Numbered from the stretch's first letter, positions 16,522 to 26,067 are shown. The stretch is DNA of 64,000 nucleotides from Microbacterium sp. CSI-V (GCF_001984105.1 NZ_MTQM01000008.1:620001-684000); one strand, 5' to 3'. The notes: a model not told the origin generated them from the letters alone. Numbers and translations: made by a program.

Positions 16522-17844
16522 ATGGCACGCACGAACGCACAACGACGCGCGACCCGAGCCCTCGCGGCCGTCGGCTCGATCGCCGTCGCCGCCCTCGCCC
16601 TCTCCGCCTGCAGCGGAGGAGGCGGTGACGCCGGATCGACCGACGGCGCCGGCAAGACCCTCACGCTCTGGCACTACGAAGGCGCCGACAGTGCGATGGC
16701 CAAGGCCTGGAACGCCGCCATCCCGATCTTCGAGGAGCAGACCGGCGCCACGGTGAAGGTCGAGGAGAAGTCCTTCGAGCAGATCCAGAAGACCGCCAGC
16801 CAGGTGCTCGACACCGACGCGGCCCCCGACCTGCTCGAGTTCAACAAGGGCAACGCCACCGCGGGTTTCCTCGCGAGCACCGGGCTCATCGCCGACATCA
16901 GCGACGCCGTCACGCAGTACGGGTGGGATGCCAAGCTCGCCCCGTCGCTGCAGACCACCGCGAAGTACACCTCCGACGGCGTCATGGGCGGCGACACCTG
17001 GTACGGCGTGCCGAACTACGGCGAGTTCGTCGGCGTCTATTACAACCTCGACGCCTTCGCAGCTGCCGGGCTGGAGGTGCCGAAGACCTACGACGAGTTC
17101 GTGAAGGTGCTCGACGCGTTCGTCGCGAAGGGCATCACGCCCCTCGCCGAGGCCGGCGCCGAATACCCGCTCGGACAGCTCTGGTACCAGCTCGCGCTGA
17201 CCCAGGCCGACCGCTCGTGGGTCGACGACTACCAGCTGTACAAGAACCCCGTCGACTGGACGGGGTCGGAGGTCACCTACGCCTCCGACACCCTGAAGGA
17301 CTACGTCGACAAGGGCTACATCGCGAAGGACGTCTCGTCGGTCAAGGCCGAGGATGCCGGAGTCTCCTTCATCAACGGCACCTCGCCGATCTTCGTCTCG
17401 GGCTCGTGGTGGTACGGCCGCTTCGCCTCCGACGCGACGTTCGACTGGTCGCTCGCGGCCTTCCCGGGCTCGAAGCTGTCGCTCGGCTCCTCGGGCAACC
17501 TCTGGGTGGTGCCGGAGCGCTCGAAGCAGAAGGACCTCGCCTACCAGTTCATCGACATCACGATGAGCCCCGAGATCCAGGCGATCATCGGCAACAACGG
17601 CGGCGTGCCCGTCGCGGCGGACACCGCCGACATCACGGATGCCAAGAGCAAGGAGCTCATCGACACGTTCAACGGCATCCTCGACGAGGACGGTCTGTCG
17701 TTCTACCCCGACTGGCCCGCGCCCGGCTTCTACGACGTGCTCGTGCAGGAGTTGCAGGGCCTGGTCACCGGCTCGCAGGACGCGGCGACGACGAACGCCA
17801 ACCTCGGGAAGAAGTACGACGAAGGCACGGCGGACTTCCGCTGA
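16522..17844 (+). CDS. Sugar ABC transporter substrate-binding lipoprotein
   Basis: The 440-residue extracytoplasmic protein captures the sugar for the two following permeases. The ATG at 16522 is chosen over 16504 because AAAGGAG lies between them. The signal peptide ends in a lipobox (LALSAC, lipidated Cys30), followed by a Gly/Asp linker. The mature domain begins LTLWHYEGAD, typical of cluster B (family 1, MalE-like) oligosaccharide binders. The stop and the next start overlap (TGATG). The ligand is inferred to be a xyloside from the adjacent GH31 alpha-xylosidase. Confidence 0.93.
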   Translation: MARTNAQRRATRALAAVGSIAVAALALSACSGGGGDAGSTDGAGKTLTLWHYEGADSAMAKAWNAAIPIFEEQTGATVKVEEKSFEQIQKTASQVLDTDAAPDLLEFNKGNATAGFLASTGLIADISDAVTQYGWDAKLAPSLQTTAKYTSDGVMGGDTWYGVPNYGEFVGVYYNLDAFAAAGLEVPKTYDEFVKVLDAFVAKGITPLAEAGAEYPLGQLWYQLALTQADRSWVDDYQLYKNPVDWTGSEVTYASDTLKDYVDKGYIAKDVSSVKAEDAGVSFINGTSPIFVSGSWWYGRFASDATFDWSLAAFPGSKLSLGSSGNLWVVPERSKQKDLAYQFIDITMSPEIQAIIGNNGGVPVAADTADITDAKSKELIDTFNGILDEDGLSFYPDWPAPGFYDVLVQELQGLVTGSQDAATTNANLGKKYDEGTADFR

Positions 17845-18809
17845 TGGCTCTCCTCTCCCGTCCGGCTGCTCGGGTGGCACTCCCGCCCGAGCAGCCGGCC
17901 ATCCCCCAACGCAGCGGCGGTACCGCCGGCTACTGGATGTACCTGCTGCCCGGCTTCATGCTGCTGCTGGTGATCGTCATCGTGCCGCTCCTGTGGAACG
18001 TGCTGCTCACGTTCACCAAGTGGCGCGGCGTCGGCGACCCCGAGTTCATCGGCCTCGACAACTGGGTGAAGCTGGTCGGCGACGAGGACTTCTGGACCTC
18101 CTTCACCAACTCGGTGTGGATGGTCCTCGCGATGGTCGTCGTCCCCACCGTCATCGGTCTCGCCGTGGCGGCGCTGCTGTTCGACGTCGTCGGCCGGAAG
18201 TTCGGCGGCAAGGTCGGCAGCTTCCTCCGCGCGACCTACTACCTGCCGCAGATCCTCCCCATCGCCGTGGCCGGCATCGTCATCGGCTGGATCGTCCGGC
18301 CCGGCGACACCGGTGCCCTCAACCAGATCCTGGGCAGCCTCGGCATCCCGTCGTACGACTGGCTCGGGCAGATGCCGTCCGCGCTCATCGTGCTCATGGT
18401 CGTGCTGGTCTGGGTGCAGATCGGCTACCCGGTCGTGGTGTTCATGGCCGCGCTGCAGCGGGTCGACCCCGAACTGTACGAGGCCGCCGAGCTCGACGGG
18501 GCGAACTGGTTCCAGCGGTTCACCGCGATCACGATCAGCATCATCCGCCCCGAGATCTTCGTCGTCACCCTGACGTGCACGATCGCGGCGCTGAAGGTGT
18601 TCGGCCCGGTCTACGTCATCACCCAGGGCGGGCCCGCCGGTTCCACCATCGTCCCGGCGTACTACGCCTACCTCGAGTTCTTCACGAAGCGGAACGTCGG
18701 CTACGGCGCGACCATCGCGACGGTGCTGACGATCCTCGTCGTCATCGTGTCGATCGTGTTCATCCGCGTGCAGACCTCGCTCGAACGCAAGGAAAGGGCC
18801 GGACTGTGA
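17844..18809 (+). CDS. Sugar ABC transporter permease (MalF-like)
   Basis: A 321-residue inner-membrane permease with six hydrophobic segments. The EAA loop YEAAELDGANWFQRFTAITI (contact point for the ATPase) is clear. It starts on the overlapping TGATG after the binding-protein gene and overlaps the second permease by 4 bp. The operon encodes no ATP-binding subunit; as in other actinobacteria, a shared MsmK-type ATPase elsewhere is presumed. Confidence 0.93.
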   Translation: MALLSRPAARVALPPEQPAIPQRSGGTAGYWMYLLPGFMLLLVIVIVPLLWNVLLTFTKWRGVGDPEFIGLDNWVKLVGDEDFWTSFTNSVWMVLAMVVVPTVIGLAVAALLFDVVGRKFGGKVGSFLRATYYLPQILPIAVAGIVIGWIVRPGDTGALNQILGSLGIPSYDWLGQMPSALIVLMVVLVWVQIGYPVVVFMAALQRVDPELYEAAELDGANWFQRFTAITISIIRPEIFVVTLTCTIAALKVFGPVYVITQGGPAGSTIVPAYYAYLEFFTKRNVGYGATIATVLTILVVIVSIVFIRVQTSLERKERAGL

Positions 18810-19693
18810 CCGCCACCGCCGTCATCACCACCGGGCGCGCCCCGCGTCGCGGACCCCGCGGCGGCATGAGCCGTCGGCGACCCGTCGACTGGCTGCTGCT
18901 CGCGCTCGTCGTCGTCGGGGCGCTGCTCGTGCTCGCGCCGTTCTACCTCGTGCTCGTGAACTCGTTCAAGTCGCCGGTCGACTACGCCACGTCGGGGCCG
19001 CTCGCCCTGCCGCAGCAGCTGGACTTCGGCGGGATCATCGACTTCTGGAACCGGGTCGACTTCCCCCGCAAGGTCGGCAACTCGGTCCTCATCTCGGGCG
19101 TCGTCGCGGTGCTCGCCGTGCTCATCTCGATGCTCAACGCCTTCGCGATCGGCATCGGGCGGGTGCGCGGTCGCACGGGGATCGTGCTGCTGTTCCTGCT
19201 GGCGAATCTGCTGCCGCAGGAAGCGTTGCTCTACCCGCTGTACTACATGTTCAAATCCGTCGGTCTGTACGACAATCTGCTGTCGGTGATCATCGTGTTC
19301 ACGGTGGTCCAGGCGGCCTTCGGCACGTACCTGCTGTCGTCGGTCTATGGCACGTTCCCCCGCGAGATCCTCGAGGCCGCCGCGATCGACGGCGCGACCC
19401 GGTGGCAGATCCTGTGGCGCGTCGTGTTCCCGATCAGCCGTCCCACGCTGTCGGTGCTCGTCATCTTCTTCTTCATCTGGACGTGGAACGAGTTCCTGAT
19501 CCCCCTGACGTTCCTGGCATCCAACGACAACCAGACCGTGCCCGTCGCGATCAGCGTCCTGCAGGGCGACCGACTGATGGATGTCACCACGATCAGCGCT
19601 TCGGCTCTGCTCGGCATCATCCCGACGCTCATCTTCTTCTTGATCTTCCAGCGCACGCTTTCGCGTGGCATCACGGCGGGGGCCGTGAAGTGA
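18806..19693 (+). CDS. Sugar ABC transporter permease (MalG-like)
   Basis: A 295-residue inner-membrane permease, partner of the preceding one. It has a basic N-terminus, six hydrophobic segments, and the EAA loop LEAAAIDGATRWQILWRVVF; the C-terminus SRGITAGAVK is usual for MalG-type permeases. The GTG at 18806 overlaps the previous stop. The last ten codons are repeated imperfectly just before the next gene (19723-19751), hinting at a rearranged junction. Confidence 0.93.
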   Translation: MTATAVITTGRAPRRGPRGGMSRRRPVDWLLLALVVVGALLVLAPFYLVLVNSFKSPVDYATSGPLALPQQLDFGGIIDFWNRVDFPRKVGNSVLISGVVAVLAVLISMLNAFAIGIGRVRGRTGIVLLFLLANLLPQEALLYPLYYMFKSVGLYDNLLSVIIVFTVVQAAFGTYLLSSVYGTFPREILEAAAIDGATRWQILWRVVFPISRPTLSVLVIFFFIWTWNEFLIPLTFLASNDNQTVPVAISVLQGDRLMDVTTISASALLGIIPTLIFFLIFQRTLSRGITAGAVK

Positions 19694-19751
19694 GGGTCTT
19701 CCCCATTTCGTCTACGCCGACTCGCGGCATCACGGCAGGAGCAGTCACGCA

Positions 19752-21977
19752 ATGAAGTTCACCGATGGTTTCTGGCTCATGCGGCCGGGCGTCACCGTCG
19801 ACTACGCCGCCGAGGCGTACGACATCGAGTCCGCCGACACCCCCGACGGGCCGGGGCTGGTCGTGCACGCGCCGACGAAGGTCATCGCCAAGCGCGGCGA
19901 CGTGCTCAACCGCAGCGTCCTCACCGTGACGCTGTCGTCGCCGCTCGACGGTGTCGTGCGAGTGCGGATCGTCCACCACGACGGGGCGCGGCGGCCCGTC
20001 GGGTTCGCGCTGCCAGGGGCGGTCGTGGGCGGCGGGGCCGTCGACGTCGCGGCTGGCACGCTCACCGCGGGTCGACTGACCGCGCGCGTGACACCGGGGG
20101 CGCCGTGGGACCTGTCGTTCGAGGTCGACGGGACGCGGGTCACGGGCAGTGGCCACCGCTCCCTGGGGCGCGTGAGTCTCGCCGAGGGGGCGGACGTCGA
20201 GACCGGCGTGATCTCGAACACGGGGGCCGACACGGGCGTGCCCTTCGCGCGGCACTACCTGCACGAGCAGCTCGACCTCGGCGTCGGCGAGGCGGTCTAC
20301 GGCCTCGGCGAACGCTTCGGACCCGTTGTGAAGAACGGCCAGACGGTCGACATCTGGAACGCCGACGGCGGCACCTCCAGCGAGCAGGCGTACAAGAGCG
20401 TGCCGTTCTACGTGTCGTCGGGCGGGTACGGCGTGCTCGTCAACGACCCCGGGCACGTGTCGTTCGAGATCGGGTCCGAGAACGTCGAGCGCGTGCAGTT
20501 CTCCGTCTCGGGCGAGGCGCTGGAGTACTTCGTCATCGCCGGACCCACCCCGAAGGATGTGCTCGAGCGGTACACGGCGCTCACCGGGAGGCCGCCGGTC
20601 GTGCCGGCGTGGTCGTTCGGCACGTGGCTCACCACGTCGTTCACGACCGACTACGACGAAGCGACCGTGAACTCGTTCATCGACGGCATGGCCGAGCGCG
20701 ACCTGCCTCTGTCGGTGTTCCACTTCGACTGCTTCTGGATGCGCGAATTCAACTGGACCGACTTCACGTGGGACGAGCGGGTGTTCCCGGATCCGGATGC
20801 CATGCTCCGACGCCTCCACGACCGGGGCCTCCGCGTATCGGTGTGGATCAACCCGTACATCGCGCAGCGTTCGCCGCTGTTCGCCGAGGGGGTCGCGAAC
20901 GGCTACTTCGTGCGCCGCCCGGACGGCACGCCGTGGCAGTGGGACCTGTGGGTGCCGGGCATGGCGCTCGTCGACTTCACCAACCCGGATGCCGTGCGCT
21001 GGTACCAGTCGTACCTGCGGCGCCTCATCGCGCAGGGGGTGGACTGCTTCAAGACCGACTTCGGCGAGCGGATCCCCACCGACGTCGTGTACTTCGACGG
21101 CACGGATCCCGAGCGCATGCACAACCTGTACGCGCAGCTGTACAACCAGGCCGTGCACGAGGTGCTCGTCGAGGAGCGCGGCGTCGGCGAGGCGGTGCTC
21201 TTCGCGCGGTCGGCGACGGCGGGCGGGCAGACGATGCCCGTGCACTGGGGCGGCGACAACTCCTCGACGTTCGCGTCGATGGCGGAGACGCTGCGCGGAG
21301 GTTTGTCGCTCGCGTGGAGCGGGTTCTCGTTCTGGAGCCACGACATCGGCGGCTTCGAGGGGACTCCCGACCCGGCCGTGTTCAAGCGTTGGATCGCGTA
21401 TGGGATGCTGTCGTCGCACAGCCGCTTCCACGGGTCGGACTCGTATCGGGTGCCGTGGGCGTTCGACGAAGAAGCGGTCGACGTGACGCGCCAGTTCTCC
21501 CGCCTCAAGCTGCGCCTGATGCCCTACCTGTACGCGGCGGCGCGTTCGGCTGCTTCCACGGGCGTTCCGGTGATGCGGCCGATGGCGCTGGAGTTCCCCG
21601 ACGATCCCACGACGCTGCACCTCGACCGCCAGTACATGCTCGGGTCGGATGTTCTCGTGGCGCCGGTGTTCTCGGCATCCGGGGATGTCACGTTCTACCT
21701 GCCCGCGGGGGAGTGGACGCACCTTCTCTCCGGGGAGCGGGTCACGGGCGGAGAGTGGCTCCGTGAGACGCACGGCTTCGATTCGCTGCCGCTGTACGTG
21801 CGGCCCGGTGCGGTGCTGCCGTGGGGTGCCCGGGACGACCGCCCCGACTACGACTATCTCGACGGGCTCACGCTGCGCGTGTTCCCGGGGGGATCGGGCG
21901 TGGCCGAGGTGACGGTGACGGCTCCCGACGGTCGGACGGAGACGTTCCGCGTGGATCGCGCGGAGGTGACGGAGTAG
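19752..21977 (+). CDS. Alpha-xylosidase, glycoside hydrolase family 31 (YicI-like)
   Basis: Retaining exo-enzyme that removes alpha-linked xylose from isoprimeverose and xyloglucan oligosaccharides. The 741-residue length is close to YicI. The nucleophile is Asp436 in CFKTDFGERIP, and the acid/base is Asp502 in HWGGDNSS, spaced by 66 residues as in YicI. FHFDCFWMREFNWTDFTWD fits the xyloside-binding active-site loop. There is no signal peptide, so it acts on imported sugar. It is the last gene of the LacI-controlled operon and explains the transporter's probable ligand. Confidence 0.93.
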   Translation: MKFTDGFWLMRPGVTVDYAAEAYDIESADTPDGPGLVVHAPTKVIAKRGDVLNRSVLTVTLSSPLDGVVRVRIVHHDGARRPVGFALPGAVVGGGAVDVAAGTLTAGRLTARVTPGAPWDLSFEVDGTRVTGSGHRSLGRVSLAEGADVETGVISNTGADTGVPFARHYLHEQLDLGVGEAVYGLGERFGPVVKNGQTVDIWNADGGTSSEQAYKSVPFYVSSGGYGVLVNDPGHVSFEIGSENVERVQFSVSGEALEYFVIAGPTPKDVLERYTALTGRPPVVPAWSFGTWLTTSFTTDYDEATVNSFIDGMAERDLPLSVFHFDCFWMREFNWTDFTWDERVFPDPDAMLRRLHDRGLRVSVWINPYIAQRSPLFAEGVANGYFVRRPDGTPWQWDLWVPGMALVDFTNPDAVRWYQSYLRRLIAQGVDCFKTDFGERIPTDVVYFDGTDPERMHNLYAQLYNQAVHEVLVEERGVGEAVLFARSATAGGQTMPVHWGGDNSSTFASMAETLRGGLSLAWSGFSFWSHDIGGFEGTPDPAVFKRWIAYGMLSSHSRFHGSDSYRVPWAFDEEAVDVTRQFSRLKLRLMPYLYAAARSAASTGVPVMRPMALEFPDDPTTLHLDRQYMLGSDVLVAPVFSASGDVTFYLPAGEWTHLLSGERVTGGEWLRETHGFDSLPLYVRPGAVLPWGARDDRPDYDYLDGLTLRVFPGGSGVAEVTVTAPDGRTETFRVDRAEVTE

Positions 21978-21998
21978 GCCCCGGCGTACGCTGACGGC

Positions 21999-22355
21999 AT
22001 GCTCGTGATCGGGTCGATCGTCATCCGCGTCGATGATCTGCATGCCCAGATCCGGTTCTGGTCGGCGGCCCTCGGATACACCGTGCGCGAGCCGATCGAC
22101 GACGACTTCGCGCTGCTGCGAGCGGCCGATGGCGCCGGGCCGAACGTCTCGCTCGACGCGCAGCGTTCGGAGCGGGTCCTTCCGCCGCGGATCCACCTCG
22201 ACCTTTACGCCGACGACCAGGCCGCGGAGGTGCGTCGACTCGTGGGGCTCGGTGCGACCGAGGTGGAGTGGGACGGCAGGCCCGCCGACGCGGACTACGT
22301 GATCCTGCAGGACCCCGAGGGCAATCGCTTCTGCGTGATCGACGCGGCCGCGTGA
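21999..22355 (+). CDS. VOC-superfamily (glyoxalase-like) protein
   Basis: A 118-residue single VOC module, with paired beta-alpha-beta units beginning IGSIVIRVDDLHAQIRFWSAAL and ending VILQDPEGNRFCVID. It resembles glyoxalase/bleomycin-resistance/dioxygenase superfamily members; the substrate is unknown. The start fits a leaderless promoter (TACGCT-gacggc-ATG). It overlaps the following MBL-fold gene by one base, so the two are co-transcribed. Confidence 0.85.
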   Translation: MLVIGSIVIRVDDLHAQIRFWSAALGYTVREPIDDDFALLRAADGAGPNVSLDAQRSERVLPPRIHLDLYADDQAAEVRRLVGLGATEVEWDGRPADADYVILQDPEGNRFCVIDAAA

Positions 22356-23095
22356 TGTCGTCCCCACGCCGCCTCCGCGAGGTCGCGCCCGGGGTGTTCG
22401 TCGCCACCAGTCGGGTCATGCAGACGACGTCGACGGTGGTCGTCGAGGGCGGTCGTGCCCTGCTGATCGATCCGGCGTGGATGCCGGAAGAACTCGACGC
22501 GCTCGCCGCGGCGCTGCGGGAAATCGGGCTGGTCGTCGCCGAAGGGTTCGCGACTCATGCGCATCACGACCATCTGCTGTGGCATCCGGGGTTCGGTGAC
22601 GTGCCGCGGTGGGCGTCGGCGCGGACGGCCGAGCTCGCGGCCGTCGAGCGGAACGCGTTGGTCGCCGCGCTCGGTGCGGAGTTCCCGGCCGAGCTGGTTG
22701 AGTTGATGGGACGGGTGGATGCCGGCTCCCCGACGTTCGAGGTCGACCTCGTCGTGCACGACGGACACGCGCCGGGGCACACGGCGGTGTGGTTGCCCGG
22801 GCCGCGGGTGCTCGTCGCCGGCGACATGCTGAGCGATGTCGAGCTGCCGTTGCCGTTCTGGCCGGACGACGTGCCCGCGTACGAACGGGCGCTCGAGGTG
22901 CTGGAGCCGTATGCGCGGGCTGCTCGGGTGGTGATCCCGGGGCACGGCGCCGTCGGCACGGACGCGTTCGCACGGTGGGAGGCCGACTGTCGGTACCTCG
23001 CCGACGTGCGACGGACCGGCGAGTCGGACGATCCGCGGCGGGCGAACCCGGGCATGGCGGAGGAGTACACGCACCTGCGGGACCTGCTGGCGTAG
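22355..23095 (+). CDS. MBL-fold metallo-hydrolase
   Basis: A 246-residue metallo-beta-lactamase-fold hydrolase. The zinc-binding motif THAHHDHLLWHPGF (HxHxDH), DGHAPGHTAVWL, the metal-bridging Asp in VAGDMLSD and a final VIPGHG are in order. The substrate is unknown (glyoxalase II, lactonase and phosphodiesterase activities occur in the family). The start overlaps the stop of the VOC gene (TGATG). A glyoxalase I/II-like pairing is tempting but unproven. Confidence 0.88.
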   Translation: MSSPRRLREVAPGVFVATSRVMQTTSTVVVEGGRALLIDPAWMPEELDALAAALREIGLVVAEGFATHAHHDHLLWHPGFGDVPRWASARTAELAAVERNALVAALGAEFPAELVELMGRVDAGSPTFEVDLVVHDGHAPGHTAVWLPGPRVLVAGDMLSDVELPLPFWPDDVPAYERALEVLEPYARAARVVIPGHGAVGTDAFARWEADCRYLADVRRTGESDDPRRANPGMAEEYTHLRDLLA

Positions 23096-23286
23096 GTCTT
23101 CGACGGGAGGTGATTCGCGGAGCGGAGGATGGATGCCAGGACCACCGCCCTCCCTGCGTCGAATCTCCTCCGCTCGCGCGGCGTCGCGGCATCCGCCGAC
23201 CGGCATCCGGGCACCGCGCACGCCCCCGAAAACACCCCCGCCCCGCGGCATCCACAGGACACCACAGGGCGGGAGGCGCGCGCCGG

Positions 23287-24414
23287 TTACAGCGTCGACG
23301 CGAAGGGGTCGAAGCCCTCGTCGAGCAGCGGCACAGGCGCCACGGTGCTGTCGATCTCGAGCGTCCGGCCGGTGGCGGAGGACTCCTCGGCCGACAGCAT
23401 GACGTCGAGCACGTGGAATCCGAGCTCGCCCGTGGCGATGTGCGGGCGGTCGGCGGCGATCGAGCGGGCCATGTCGAGCACGCCGAGTCCGCGGCCGACG
23501 ACGACGCCCTCGTTGGGGATCTCGATCCACTCCTGCTCGGTCTTCATGCCGTCGCGGAAGACGCCGAGCGGCTTCACGTACGCGATGCGTCCCTCGAAGC
23601 GGTTCGGGTCGGCGAGCACGATCGTGCCCTCGGACCCGTGGATCTCGACGACGCCGTGACGTTCGAGCGCGGAGTCGAAGCTCAGCAGATGCGTGCCGTG
23701 CTGGCCCGCGGCGAACGACGTCAGCACCTGCACCGTCGACGGCACCTCGACCGGGAACGTCTGGCCGGCGCGGGGGCCGGTGTGGATCGTCCGCTCGAGA
23801 CGCGGACGCGAGCCGCGCGCGGTGACGGCCGCAATCGGGCCGAGCAGGCTCACGAGCGCCGAGAAGTAGTACGGACCCATGTCGAGCAGGGGTCCCGCGC
23901 CGCGGGCGAAGAGGAACGCGGGGTCCGGATGCCACAGGTCGGGGCCCTGCGTCTGGAACGACGTCTGCACGAACAGCGGCTCGCCGATCACGCCGTTCTG
24001 GATGGCGCGCTTGGCCGTCTGGAAGGCGGGTCCGAGGAGGGTGTCGGGTGCCGAGCCGATGCGCACGCCCGCGGCATCCGCCTGCGCGAGGAGTTCGCGC
24101 GTCGCGTCGCGGTCGAGGCCGATCGGCTTCTCGGTCCACACGTGCTTGCCCGCGGCGATCGCCGCCGACGACACCTCGACGTGCACCTGCGGGATCGTGA
24201 GGTTCACGACCAGATCGACGTCGGGGTTCGACAGGACGTCGTCGGGGGTGCCGGCCGCGGCGACGCCGTGCTCGTCGGCCTTCGCGCGGGCGCGGTCGGG
24301 CAGCAGGTCGCCGACCGCGACGACGTTCACATCGGGGAACGACGTCAGGTTCTCGAGGTACGTCTGGCTGATGACGCCGGCGCCGATGACGCCGACTCCG
24401 AGCGGCCGGCTCAT
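23287..24414 (-). CDS. Gfo/Idh/MocA-family NAD(P)-dependent oxidoreductase
   Basis: The 375-residue protein has an N-terminal Rossmann fold (GVIGAGVISQTYLENL) and the family signature TEKPIGLDRDAT with the catalytic Lys, then a C-terminal beta-sheet substrate domain. It probably oxidises or reduces a sugar or cyclitol. It is the second gene of an operon with a TIM-barrel isomerase, overlapping it by 4 bp; both are divergent from a TetR regulator with a palindromic operator between. Confidence 0.9.
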   Translation of the reverse strand: MSRPLGVGVIGAGVISQTYLENLTSFPDVNVVAVGDLLPDRARAKADEHGVAAAGTPDDVLSNPDVDLVVNLTIPQVHVEVSSAAIAAGKHVWTEKPIGLDRDATRELLAQADAAGVRIGSAPDTLLGPAFQTAKRAIQNGVIGEPLFVQTSFQTQGPDLWHPDPAFLFARGAGPLLDMGPYYFSALVSLLGPIAAVTARGSRPRLERTIHTGPRAGQTFPVEVPSTVQVLTSFAAGQHGTHLLSFDSALERHGVVEIHGSEGTIVLADPNRFEGRIAYVKPLGVFRDGMKTEQEWIEIPNEGVVVGRGLGVLDMARSIAADRPHIATGELGFHVLDVMLSAEESSATGRTLEIDSTVAPVPLLDEGFDPFASTL

Positions 24415-25241
24415 GCGACGAACCCGCCGTCCTTGAGGAAGGCCAGGCTCGCGGCGATGTCGGCGAACACGTCGCCGGGCGCGCGGTCGTACTCGATGAC
24501 GGCGTAGCGGATGCCGCTGCCCGCGCGCAGCGCTTCGGCGAGGGGCACGTCCGCGGTGCCCGCGTGGCGCTGGTCGAGGACCGCGGTCGACAGCTCGCCG
24601 GCATCCGGACCCCAGGGGTTGGATGCCGGGACCACGCCGTCCTTCACGTGCACGGCGGTCAGCCGGTCGCCGAGCTTCGCGACGAGCGCGGGCACGTCCT
24701 GGCCGCCGGTCAGCGCCCAGAAGAGATCGAGCTCGAGCTGTACGCGCGCGTCGGTGAGCTCCACGAACCGCTCGTAGGCGGTCTGGCCGCCGAAGTCGGC
24801 CACGAACTCCTGCGCGTGGTTGTGGTAGCCGACGGACAGGCCGAAGGTCGCGGCCACGTCGGCGGCGCGGTTGAGACGCTCGGCGATGTCGGCGACCCCG
24901 TCCTCGGTGAGCCAGCGGTCCGCCGCGACGAACGGGTCGATGACCGTCTGGATGCCGATGGTCGCGGCCGCCTCGAACACCACCTCGGGTGCGGGCGTCG
25001 GGATCGAGCCGTCGGGGGTCCACAGCTCGTCGCTGAGCAGCGGGGCGTGGCCGGTGGGGGAGGCCAGGCCGCTGGCATCCAGGGCCGCCCGGATCTCGGC
25101 GGGACGGTCGACGAACGCGAACGCCTCGACGTTGCGGAGGCCGAGGGCGGCGAGCTTGTCGAGCGAACCCGACATGTCGGCCGAGAACTCGGATGCCAGC
25201 GTGTATAGCTGCACCGAGGCTTCGGGGAGGGAGGGGGTCAT
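24411..25241 (-). CDS. Sugar phosphate isomerase/epimerase (xylose-isomerase-like TIM barrel)
   Basis: The 276-residue TIM-barrel protein of the AP endonuclease 2/xylose isomerase-like family. It contains VQLYTLASEF at the N-terminus, GYHNHAQEF and LELDLFWALTGG (metal ligands) and TAVHVKDG. It probably interconverts keto- and aldo-sugars or inosose-like substrates, working with the downstream Gfo/Idh/MocA enzyme, a pairing common in cyclitol and sugar degradation. AAGGA precedes the start at 25241. Confidence 0.88.
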   Translation of the reverse strand: MTPSLPEASVQLYTLASEFSADMSGSLDKLAALGLRNVEAFAFVDRPAEIRAALDASGLASPTGHAPLLSDELWTPDGSIPTPAPEVVFEAAATIGIQTVIDPFVAADRWLTEDGVADIAERLNRAADVAATFGLSVGYHNHAQEFVADFGGQTAYERFVELTDARVQLELDLFWALTGGQDVPALVAKLGDRLTAVHVKDGVVPASNPWGPDAGELSTAVLDQRHAGTADVPLAEALRAGSGIRYAVIEYDRAPGDVFADIAASLAFLKDGGFVA

Positions 25242-25294
25242 CGGAGTCCTTCTACAGATCGTCGTTGAGGGCCGAAGGGGCCGTGCCGACACTC

Positions 25295-25314
25295 TAACCT
25301 CCATGTGGAGGTTA
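25295..25314. promoter_or_regulatory. TetR-type operator between divergent genes
   Basis: Perfect dyad TAACCTCCA-TG-TGGAGGTTA in the gap between the isomerase operon (minus) and the TetR gene (plus). Its position overlaps promoter elements of both, so the TetR protein probably represses both directions. Confidence 0.85.
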
Positions 25315-25347
25315 CGCTAGTCCCGACGGATGCGAGAAGGTGGGCGG

Positions 25348-25956
25348 ATGAGCGAGGATGCCACGATCGGCCGACCCGGCCAGCGGCGCCGGGGCGTCGA
25401 GCGGCGGCAGGAGATCCTCGACCGCGCCATCGAGGTGTTCCGCCGACGCGGGGCCGACGGCACATCGCTCCGGCGCATCGCCGAGTCGATCGGCGTCTCG
25501 CACGCCGCGCTGCTGCACTACTTCGACTCGCGCGAGCAGCTCCTCGTCGCCGTCTACGACCACGCCGCCGCCAAGCAGGGCGAGGACGAGGCGGCGCGCC
25601 CGGTCGAACGGGGCGTCGAGGAGATGATCGCCGCGGCGACCGCCAACGTCGAGGTGCCGGGCTTCGTGCAGCTCTACTCCACGCTCGTCGCCGCCGCGCT
25701 CGAGGTCGACAGCGGCGTCGGCAAGGACTACTTCACCAGCCGTTTCGAGCGGCTGCGCGCCGAACTCGGCGCGACGTTCCGGGAACAGCAGGCGGAGGGG
25801 CGCATCCGCGACGACGTGTCCGCCGACCACCTCGCGGCCCTGCTCATCGCGGCATCCGACGGTCTGCAGATCCAGTGGCTGCTCGACGCCTCCGTCGGAC
25901 TGAGCGACACGCTCCGCACGTTCGGGATGCTGCTGCAGGCGCCGCGCGCGGAGTGA
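25348..25956 (+). CDS. TetR-family regulator of the sugar oxidoreductase/isomerase operon
   Basis: The 202-residue protein has an N-terminal HTH (TSLRRIAESIGVSHAALLHYF) preceded by ILDRAIEVFRRRGADG, and a helical ligand domain. ATG 25348 is preferred over the in-frame ATG at 25330, since GAAGG lies between them. Divergent from, and separated by a 20-bp palindrome from, the isomerase/oxidoreductase operon, which is its likely target. The effector is presumably a sugar derivative. Confidence 0.88.
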   Translation: MSEDATIGRPGQRRRGVERRQEILDRAIEVFRRRGADGTSLRRIAESIGVSHAALLHYFDSREQLLVAVYDHAAAKQGEDEAARPVERGVEEMIAAATANVEVPGFVQLYSTLVAAALEVDSGVGKDYFTSRFERLRAELGATFREQQAEGRIRDDVSADHLAALLIAASDGLQIQWLLDASVGLSDTLRTFGMLLQAPRAE

Positions 25957-26067
25957 GGGGCCCGGCGGACCCTCAGTGATTCGCGCTGTCTCCGTCGTCG
26001 AGGGGCGGATGCCGCTGAGGTTGCGCGGATCGCTGAAATTGCGTGGGCGCTCGCCGCGCGACCGCGC

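Noticed and set aside
19671..22367. 898-codon minus-strand frame opposite the GH31 gene
   Set aside because: Arg/His-rich shadow frame; GH31 catalytic residues on the plus strand show the true coding strand.
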